A stretch of DNA of 64,000 bases from G965197555 sp965197555. GTDB lineage: Bacteria; Chloroflexota; Dehalococcoidia; Lucifugimonadales; UBA3495. Shown here in pieces: positions 57,865 to 64,000 of this stretch (position 1 is its first letter; each line of letters starts with the position of its first letter). A model generated the notes under the pieces. It did no database searches. It saw only the letters and a program-made list of their open reading frames with translations, and was not told the origin of the DNA. The stretch covers positions 3,410,001-3,474,000 of the forward strand of contig OZ240213.1 in the NCBI GenBank assembly GCA_965197555.1, written 5' to 3'. The translations under genes were made by a program, and so were the position numbers.

Positions 57865-59517
57865 ATGCCGGTAATGACTGGAGCTCAAGCCCTGACCCGT
57901 TCCCTCGCTCGGGAGGGAGTTGAGGTAGTTTTTGCTCTCCCAGGCGTCCAGATAATGGACGCTTTCGATGCCCTATACGACGAACCCAGCATACGGTTGA
58001 TACTGGTCCGCCACGAGCAGTCGGTGTCTTACATGGCAGATGGCTATGCCCGGTCCACCGGGAAACCCGGTGTGGGCCTAGTGGTGCCTGGGCCCGGTGC
58101 CCTGAACGCCACAGCAGGGTTGGGCACTGCTTACGCCACGTCTTCGCCGGTATTGTTGATATCCGGCCAGATAGAGAGCTATAACCTGGGCCAAAACAGA
58201 GGCGCGCTGCACGAGATCGGGGAGCAACTGGATATTTTTCAGCATCTCACCAAGTGGTGTGCTCGCACCACTGAGGTGGAGGGGATTCCCGATATGGTCC
58301 ATACCGCCATGCAGCACCTTACTACGGGACGCCCTCGCCCGGTGGAGATCGAGATACCTTGGGACGTGCTGCCCGCTTCCGCCGACGCAGAACTGTTGGA
58401 GCGAGAAGTCTTGCCGAAACGACCACCTGAACCCGCCAAGGTCAAGGAAGCAGCGGAGCTATTAGCCGCGGCCCGGCGGCCGTTGATCTGGGCTGGCGGC
58501 GGCACCAGAGAAGCAGACTCCTCGTCCGAGCTATTGGATCTGGCCCAAGCGGTCAATGCTCCCATCATAACCACTCCCCAGGGTAAAGGAGCTATCCCGG
58601 AGAACGACCCTCACTTCCTAGGCACTTTTTACTATGCGCACGGCCCGGCTCATCGGGCCCTCCCCCAAGCGGACGTCATCCTGGCAGTGGGGAGCCGGAT
58701 GCACTTCAGCCCCAGCGTGCCCTGGGGCATTCAGCCCCACCAGAAGCTAATCCAGATCGATGCCGACCCTGAGGAGGTTGGCCGCAACTTGCCCGTGGCC
58801 GTGGGCATAACGGCCGATGCCCGTCAAGCGCTACAGAGCCTGCTGGCTGAGCTTGGGGGCAAGACCCGCGCCAGCCAATGGACCAATGCGGAAATGGCCG
58901 GCATCCGAGACGAGTCCTACAATGAGATAAAGCAAATGTCTCCAGTCCAAGTCCAAATTATTGAGACCATGCGTCAAGAGTTGGACGAAGACGCGATCCT
59001 AGTCAGCGGCACCACGGAAATAGGCTACTGGAGCCACTTGGCCTTCCCGGTGCTAGCGCCGCGATCCTACTTGACTTCGGGATATTTTGCCACTTTGGGT
59101 TTTGCATTTCCGACGGCTCTAGGCGCCAAGGTCGGCAATCCCCACCGTCAGGTGGTGGCTACCAGCGGCGACGGTGGATTCTTGTACGCAGCCAGCGAGT
59201 TGGCAACGGCGGCGCAGTACGGGATCAACACCGTTACCCTGGTGTTTAACAACTCTGCGTTTGGGGCATCGTATAACGACCAGCTCAGCCGTTTTCATGG
59301 CCGGGTAATCGGTACCGAGTTGCATAATCCGGACTTTGCCCAGTTGGCGGAAGTATACGGCGCTCGGGGAATGAAGTTGTCCAGCCACGAGGAGCTGGCG
59401 GACGCGCTACGGACCGCGCTGAGAGCCGAAGCCCCGGTGGTAATCGAGATCCCGTTGCCCCCCTTAGTACCGCCCTTTCAGATCCCTCCTCCCGGACTAG
59501 CCGACCCGAGAGGATAG
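57865..59517 (+). CDS. thiamine-diphosphate-dependent enzyme, acetolactate synthase-like (third copy)
   Basis: 550 residues in the ALS/POX/glyoxylate carboligase family. The catalytic Glu is in LVRHEQSVSYMADGY. The ThDP motif is GDGGFLYAASELATA with NNSAFGASYND. The FAD-binding-like middle GSRMHFSPSVPWG differs clearly from the GMRFDDRVTG of both IlvB copies, and GIPDMVH replaces the usual valine-loop region. So it is probably not an acetohydroxy acid synthase in the strict sense but a related carboligase or decarboxylase. ATG 57865 has GAGG about five bases upstream. No T-box or small subunit; followed by a PaREP1-like gene. Confidence 0.8.
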   Translation: MPVMTGAQALTRSLAREGVEVVFALPGVQIMDAFDALYDEPSIRLILVRHEQSVSYMADGYARSTGKPGVGLVVPGPGALNATAGLGTAYATSSPVLLISGQIESYNLGQNRGALHEIGEQLDIFQHLTKWCARTTEVEGIPDMVHTAMQHLTTGRPRPVEIEIPWDVLPASADAELLEREVLPKRPPEPAKVKEAAELLAAARRPLIWAGGGTREADSSSELLDLAQAVNAPIITTPQGKGAIPENDPHFLGTFYYAHGPAHRALPQADVILAVGSRMHFSPSVPWGIQPHQKLIQIDADPEEVGRNLPVAVGITADARQALQSLLAELGGKTRASQWTNAEMAGIRDESYNEIKQMSPVQVQIIETMRQELDEDAILVSGTTEIGYWSHLAFPVLAPRSYLTSGYFATLGFAFPTALGAKVGNPHRQVVATSGDGGFLYAASELATAAQYGINTVTLVFNNSAFGASYNDQLSRFHGRVIGTELHNPDFAQLAEVYGARGMKLSSHEELADALRTALRAEAPVVIEIPLPPLVPPFQIPPPGLADPRG

Positions 59518-59557
59518 GACCCAATGAATCAGCAATCAATCTAGGATCTTTCAATTC

Positions 59558-59965
59558 ATGGATTACGACCGGATTCGCCGCTACCGAAACCAGAGTTACG
59601 ACTTGCTTCAGAGCGCATTTGATGAAATGCGCGTCGGGCGATGGTCGCGGGCTGAAGAGTTGCTCTGGGGTAGCCTCACCCAGGCGGTAAAAGGTGTCGC
59701 CCTCAGCCGAGGAGAAACCCTGCACGATGACGAGGCAGTAAAAAACTTTGCCGGAGCGTTGGGTCGGGAACAGCACGACCGCCGGATTCGCGACGCCTTC
59801 AACCAACTGGCTTCGTTCACGGCAGCAGCCGAAATGCTGAGGGAGTCCCGCTCCCGGGCCCACCGTCTCGTGCCTGCTTTGGAGGAGGTTACCGCTGCTG
59901 TCGAGCGCCTTTGGGGGTTGGTCCCCGGCGATCCGGATGACGAGCCACTAATCGAAGATGCCTAG
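59558..59965 (+). CDS. PaREP1-like/HEPN-type small helical protein
   Basis: 135 residues, all helical (YDLLQSAFDEMRVGRWSRAEEL, LLWGSLTQAVKGVALSRGE). The pattern with a Trp-Gly and a QAxK helix resembles PaREP1/HEPN-like families that include archaeal HEPN proteins. No conserved RX4-6H nuclease motif is clear, though RHRL-like and HRLV segments exist. The stop overlaps the mtaB ATG by eight bases, so it is translated together with a tRNA-modification gene. Function not known. Confidence 0.5.
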   Translation: MDYDRIRRYRNQSYDLLQSAFDEMRVGRWSRAEELLWGSLTQAVKGVALSRGETLHDDEAVKNFAGALGREQHDRRIRDAFNQLASFTAAAEMLRESRSRAHRLVPALEEVTAAVERLWGLVPGDPDDEPLIEDA

Positions 59966-61334
59966 CTCCGTAGTCTCAGATTGGACGTATGGAGACGGGA
60001 CACCGCCGGGGAGCACTGGGTCACCCTTAGCTTCGGCTACGGTGGCCATTCACACCCATGGATGCAAGCTGAACCAAGCAGACAGCGACGCGATTGCCCA
60101 AGAATTCCTAGCGGCCGGTTACCGGGTGGTTGAATCCGGCGCCGGGCCGGATGTTGTTGTTTTAAACACCTGCACCGTTACAGCCAACGCCGACGCTAAG
60201 GCTCGGCAGGCTCTACGGGCGGCTCGTCGGGTCAATAAAGATGCCCTAATCGTCGCCACTGGCTGCTACGCGCAACGGTCGGCCGACGTGCTCTCCCAAA
60301 TGGACGCGGTCTCCCTGGTAGTAGGGAATACCCAGAAAGACCGATTGGTCTCCATGGTCACCGAAGCCCTTGGCAAACGGGTCCAATCCGGCTCGACCCA
60401 GACCGCCGGCGTTGCCGGGGAAACTCCTGAGTCATCAACCGGCGCTCCCAACCCCCGCATAAGGGCGATGGTCAAGATCCAGGAGGGATGCGACCAAGTC
60501 TGCGCCTATTGCATTGTCCCCAAGGTACGTGGACGAGAAAGAAGCGTCCCACCCCATAGCCTGGTGGAGCAAATTAATCACAGGGTAGCCACCGGAAGCC
60601 CGGAAGTGGTCCTCACCGGCACTCAGCTAGGTACATACGGCTTTGACCTTCCCGGTGCTAGTCTCGTGGGCTTGTTGGAGCGAATTCTGGCTGAGACGTC
60701 GGTATCCCGCCTGAGGGTTTCCTCTATCCAACCCCAGGAATTCTCCCCCGGACTGTTGGATTTATGGAAGGACCGCCGGTTGTGTCCCCACTTCCACGTG
60801 CCGCTCCAAAGCGGCAGCGACCGGGTCCTGAAGTCCATGCGGAGACGCTACGACACGACGCAATTCGCGGAAACGATAGATAGAATACGCCGCCAGTTTC
60901 CTCAAGCTGGGATCACCACGGACTTGATTGTCGGCTTCCCTGGGGAGAGTGAGGAAGAATTCCTAGCGAGCAAATGCTTCGCTCAATCCATGAAATTCAG
61001 TGACATGCACATCTTCCCCTTCTCTCCAAGAGCGGGTACCAGCGCGGACTACCTACCGAACCGGGTTCCGGAGCCGGTCAAAAGAGCCCGCATTGCGGAA
61101 ATGCTTCGGACTGCCAAAGCGGGGTTCCGTGCTTTTCGGGAAAGCCAACTGGGCCAGACGCGCTCTGTCCTGTGGGAAACCTTGAGTAACACCGAAGTCG
61201 GAAATGTTTGGAGCGGGCTGACCGACAATTATATTCGAGTCAAATGCCAGGACCCACGGGACCTACGCGGACGAACGACTCCCGCCCGCTTGACCAGCCT
61301 AGCTGAACAGTGGGTCGCATGCCACGCGTTATAA
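59958..61334 (+). CDS. mtaB: tRNA t6A37 methylthiotransferase
   Basis: Radical SAM enzyme that turns t6A to ms2t6A at position 37. 458 residues. The N-terminal UPF0004 cluster ligands are the Cys in HGCKLNQAD, NTCTVT and GCYAQR; the radical SAM motif is CDQVCAYCIVP; the SPEVVLTGTQLGTYG and TTDLIVGFPGESEEE segments follow. A C-terminal TRAM-like part ends the protein. The MtaB type is assigned because of HGCKLNQ, not the MiaB YGCQMN form. The ATG overlaps the preceding stop. A terminator follows at 61385. Confidence 0.9.
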   Translation: MPSSVVSDWTYGDGTPPGSTGSPLASATVAIHTHGCKLNQADSDAIAQEFLAAGYRVVESGAGPDVVVLNTCTVTANADAKARQALRAARRVNKDALIVATGCYAQRSADVLSQMDAVSLVVGNTQKDRLVSMVTEALGKRVQSGSTQTAGVAGETPESSTGAPNPRIRAMVKIQEGCDQVCAYCIVPKVRGRERSVPPHSLVEQINHRVATGSPEVVLTGTQLGTYGFDLPGASLVGLLERILAETSVSRLRVSSIQPQEFSPGLLDLWKDRRLCPHFHVPLQSGSDRVLKSMRRRYDTTQFAETIDRIRRQFPQAGITTDLIVGFPGESEEEFLASKCFAQSMKFSDMHIFPFSPRAGTSADYLPNRVPEPVKRARIAEMLRTAKAGFRAFRESQLGQTRSVLWETLSNTEVGNVWSGLTDNYIRVKCQDPRDLRGRTTPARLTSLAEQWVACHAL

Positions 61335-61384
61335 ACGCACAGCCGCTGACCGTGGCACAGACTGCTATACAACCCTAGGCACAC

Positions 61385-61428
61385 TCCCGCTGTACCTCCC
61401 TTCTTAACGGGGAGTACAGCGGGATTTT
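61385..61428 (+). terminator. intrinsic terminator after mtaB
   Basis: TCCCGCTGTAC (61385-61395) pairs with GTACAGCGGGA (61414-61424), with an inner CCC/GGG pair set and a loop of about eight bases, then TTTT (61425-61428). It closes the plus-strand unit that includes the PaREP1-like gene and mtaB. Confidence 0.78.
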
Positions 61429-61500
61429 AGGCGAGAAACCGTGGTTACCTGAGAACCTGGGTGCCAACCGACGCTCATCGGGAATCCAGGACCGCGGAGT

Positions 61501-62331
61501 CTACAGCTCCACCGGCCTCAAGTAACCCGAGTCTCCGCGCCTTTCCAGGTAGCCTGCCCGAGTATCGTGGCCGTGGGAGAAGACGAGCAGCCAGCCTTGA
61601 CGCTCGGCCTCGCTAAGTAATTCTCGCTTTCGCTCCAGCGTTACTTCGGGCGAGTTGTCGAAGGCAGAGATAACCGGCAGGTTCAAATGGTGGGGCGTGG
61701 GGACTATATCCCCCAGGTACACCACTCTCTCCCCACCATGGTTGAACATCACCATTTGGTGGCCTTCTGCGTGGCCGTCGGTGACTATCACGTTCAACCC
61801 CGGCATTATCTGGCTGTCTCCGTCCAGAATCTCTAGCTGTCCCCGCTCTTCCACTGGCCGGAAATTATCGGCGCGGTGTATGGCATGGCAGCGCTCGTTG
61901 GGGTTGCATGCTTCATCCCAGCACGCCCGTTGGACATAATAGCGGGCCTTCGGAAAAGTAGGCACAATGTTGCCCGCCCTGTCCAGTCGAGTGCAGCCCC
62001 CGCTGTGATCGAAGTGGAGATGGGACAGAACTACCGCATAAATATCCTTTGGAGTTAGACCCATTGCCTTTAGGCCTTTGAGGAGCCGGCTGGGCACCAA
62101 GCCCAGACTTTCTTTATCGTTGTCGGCGTCTTTCGACCCGACCCCGGTGTCGACCAGTACGTTCCTACCGCATACTTGGAGTAACAAACAGTTCAGCCCC
62201 AGGGTCATGCGATTCTTTCGATCGGTTGCTACGTTGTTTTCCCAGGCGATTTTCGGAATTTGGCCAAACATTGAGCCGCCGTCGAACTTGATGACCCCGT
62301 CGCTAATTACCTTGACAGCCGTCGACATCAT
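61501..62331 (-). CDS. metallo-beta-lactamase-fold hydrolase (AHL-lactonase-like)
   Basis: 276 residues with VVLSHLHFDHSGGCT (HxHxDH), DGHAEGHQMVMFNHGG, YLGDIVPT and a C-terminal FSHGHDTRAGYLER. The Glu in the second His motif and the HxHxDH spacing are like N-acyl homoserine lactone lactonases and related MBL hydrolases. I would not assign quorum quenching on this alone. ATG ATG at 62328-62331 follows GGGGG; an upstream start adds 14 residues with poor likeness. It stands by itself on the minus strand. Confidence 0.75.
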   Translation of the reverse strand: MMSTAVKVISDGVIKFDGGSMFGQIPKIAWENNVATDRKNRMTLGLNCLLLQVCGRNVLVDTGVGSKDADNDKESLGLVPSRLLKGLKAMGLTPKDIYAVVLSHLHFDHSGGCTRLDRAGNIVPTFPKARYYVQRACWDEACNPNERCHAIHRADNFRPVEERGQLEILDGDSQIMPGLNVIVTDGHAEGHQMVMFNHGGERVVYLGDIVPTPHHLNLPVISAFDNSPEVTLERKRELLSEAERQGWLLVFSHGHDTRAGYLERRGDSGYLRPVEL

Positions 62332-62840
62332 GATAACCCCCAAACCCTCATGCATAAATTTGCAACAACCCACTCCCCGTCGAAGCTGCGCCCGTGGCAG
62401 TATCTGTATTAGGATTGAAGAGATTCCGAGAACCAGAAAAAATTAATAATTACGATGCGCTGATAGATGCAGGAGTAATATAGAACCTGCCGGGTACTTC
62501 ACTTCGCGAGGACTTGGCTGCATGTGACCGCTTAATTCCTCTAGACCTCCTCTCTCTTAATAAGATGTGATCGTCCGCCTATGAAACCATGCACCCCAAG
62601 GAATAAGCCATAACAACATAATGGGTGACCGACGGACATTGTCAGGCGTAAACACCTGTGTTATTAATGGAATTTAAGAAATATAACAGTTTTTTTTTAA
62701 AATATCAACAACTAAAAATATCAAAACTGAAAATGCGATAATACTGCAAGGTTTTGACTCCCTGATTCTAAGGCTGTTAATTTCATCACGCCCTCCCTCC
62801 TTCTCTCCACCGTCTGTCCGCAGGTAGGTACGTGGGAAAA
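62332..62840. other. AT-rich intergenic region
   Basis: About 500 bases with a long T-run (TTTTTTTTTAAAAT) near 62690 and very little GC compared with neighbours. No ORF, tRNA or repeat I can support. It may hold the promoter of the minus-strand MBL gene and a curved or phage-like segment. Confidence 0.4.
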
Positions 62841-62849
62841 TGCTATACT
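62841..62849 (+). promoter_or_regulatory. extended -10 promoter before the DUF1800 gene
   Basis: TGCTATACT is an extended -10 (TGn-TATACT) about 80 bases before the start at 62928. No -35 is obvious. Confidence 0.4.
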
Positions 62850-62927
62850 ACCGGCGCCGGCGCGGTGGACGGCGACTATCGCCGTTGTACAATGCGACCG
62901 GCCGGGGAATTGGGTAGAGGTGCACCT

Positions 62928-64000
62928 ATGCCGGGAACCGACTTGGCTCTGATCGCTCACTTGATGCGCCGAGCGGGATTTGGCGCGACCCGGCCTGAAT
63001 TAGACCACTACCTGGCCCGGGGATACGAGGCCACGGTGGAGAATTTGCTGCACCCCAAAGATGTTTCACTTCCCGACGAGGACATAGTCCGACGTTATCA
63101 CGTGGACCAGAACAGCTTAATGCTCATCGAGAGCGCGCAGGCTTACTGGCTCTACCGCATGATCAATACTAGGAACCCCCTGGAAGAGAAAATGACCCTG
63201 TTCTGGCACGGCCTTTTCGCCACAGCGTACGGGAAGCTGAACCACGCCAAGGCGGTGGTCAATCAAACAAATACCTTCCGGCGTGTCGGTCTCGGCTCCT
63301 TCCAAAGCTTACTTGTGGAGCTGTCCCGCGACCCGGCCATGATCTTCTGGCTGGATAACAAGGATAACCACAAAGATGCGCCGAACGAGAACTACGGTAG
63401 AGAGCTCCTTGAGCTCTTCTCAATGGGCATAGGCAACTATACCGAGGACGATGTCAAAGCCTGCGCCCGAGCATTCACGGGGTGGACAATCGCCAATGCC
63501 GACTACATGAGCATCAGAGCCTCTCGGGACTCGGTATGGCCCCATGGCCGGTTGGACTGGCAATTTGCTTACCAGCCTGAGGACCACGACGGGGACACCA
63601 AGACCTTTCTCGGCCAAACCGGCGCCTTTAATGGCGAGGACATCATCGACATCGTCTGTCAGCAACCAGCGACCGCATGGTTCATCGCCGGCAAGTTGTA
63701 CAGATTCTTCGTCGCCGACGAACCGGACGAAACAGCGATTCAGATCCTGGCCGACGAGTTTCAAGACAGTGGCGGGGACATCCGATCCGTGATGCGCCGA
63801 CTGTTCCTTTCGGATTTCTTCAAGGCAGAGAAAGCCCGCTTCGCTAGAGTCAAGAGCCCTGCGGAGTTGGTAGCCGGTACCGCCAGGCTAGCTGGCAGCT
63901 ACAGCTCTACCAGTTGGGACATAGTGGAACGGGCTGCTGAGGCCAACTTCATGGGCCAGGAGGTGTTGAACCCTCCCACGGTTGAAGGCTGGCACACCGG
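62928..64000 (+). CDS. DUF1800 family protein, 5' part
   Basis: The frame from ATG 62928 (GAGGTG five bases upstream) is open to the right edge, 357 codons. It reads ALIAHLMRRAGFGATRPEL near the start, then MTLFWHGLFATAYGKLNHA and NENYGRELLELFSMGIGNY, CARAFTGWTIANADY and LGQTGAFNGEDIIDIV. This order is that of DUF1800 proteins, which are large secreted or periplasmic proteins, often next to DUF1501 genes. Their biochemical role is not established. There is no obvious signal peptide at this start. The C-terminal end and the neighbour are outside the window. Confidence 0.88.
   Translation, partial: MPGTDLALIAHLMRRAGFGATRPELDHYLARGYEATVENLLHPKDVSLPDEDIVRRYHVDQNSLMLIESAQAYWLYRMINTRNPLEEKMTLFWHGLFATAYGKLNHAKAVVNQTNTFRRVGLGSFQSLLVELSRDPAMIFWLDNKDNHKDAPNENYGRELLELFSMGIGNYTEDDVKACARAFTGWTIANADYMSIRASRDSVWPHGRLDWQFAYQPEDHDGDTKTFLGQTGAFNGEDIIDIVCQQPATAWFIAGKLYRFFVADEPDETAIQILADEFQDSGGDIRSVMRRLFLSDFFKAEKARFARVKSPAELVAGTARLAGSYSSTSWDIVERAAEANFMGQEVLNPPTVEGWHT

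Noticed and set aside
1..64000. CRISPR array, rRNA, tRNA, prophage
   Set aside because: No regularly spaced repeats, no rRNA-like stretches, no tRNA cloverleaf and no phage structural genes were found by reading.

Overview
The window is a typical chromosomal stretch from a free-living bacterium of moderate to high GC. Start codons are often TTG or GTG, with GGAGG-type ribosome sites. The mix of genes suggests Chloroflexota, perhaps a Dehalococcoidia/SAR202-like lineage: T-box-controlled acetolactate synthases, a fused AccD-AccA, an SdhE-type succinate dehydrogenase set, a GreA with an extra N-terminal domain, and DUF1800 and DUF6282 proteins. This placement is inference; no rRNA or other marker gene is present to confirm it.

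Layout. 1-4.4 kb: the end of an ABC transporter binding protein, then tyrA-aroA-gmk-lipA. 4.4-11.5 kb: a minus-strand MBL-HAD-membrane protein group, a plus-strand amidohydrolase, and minus-strand metG with a polyprenyl diphosphate synthase. 11.7-20.2 kb: a branched-chain amino acid locus, with a sigma70-type promoter and a T-box leader whose specifier reads CUC (Leu), then ilvB-ilvN-ilvC, two proteins built from six PH-like modules, a short Leu/Val-rich ORF, and leuA with a strong terminator. 20.3-26.9 kb: a Panacea-type antitoxin-like gene with a broken partner, an MBL nuclease-like gene, a peroxiredoxin with an in-frame UGA exactly at the catalytic position (probable selenoprotein), an IS630-family element with both ends visible, a GreA fusion and ATP-type pckA. 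27-38 kb: quinone oxidoreductase, SufT-Mrp, AccDA, an AtzG/AtzE-like amidase pair, a P-loop kinase, and sdhA-sdhB-sdhE. 38-49 kb: dienelactone hydrolase, a Rieske fusion protein, an atypical SDR, a Fic remnant, a DUF6282 protein, a VapB-VapC pair with a stop codon inside vapC, tilS-phosphatase-corC, and tsaD. 49-64 kb: a second T-box (specifier AUC, Ile) driving a stand-alone acetolactate synthase, REP-like repeats, a DUF4349 lipoprotein, fumC, an HD/YwgA-like pair, a third TPP enzyme, a PaREP1-like protein with mtaB, an MBL hydrolase, and the start of a DUF1800 protein.

How the genes fit together. Two acetolactate synthases appear to sense different amino acids through tRNA (Leu upstream of ilvBNC, Ile upstream of the lone ilvB2). 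sdhABE, fumC and pckA supply a TCA/gluconeogenic module. AccDA and the polyprenyl synthase supply lipids, and SufT/Mrp serve Fe-S assembly. The most striking item is the UGA-containing peroxiredoxin. Other points worth following are the PH-module proteins inside the Ilv/Leu locus, the GreA and Rieske fusions, and the damaged toxin-antitoxin-like loci.
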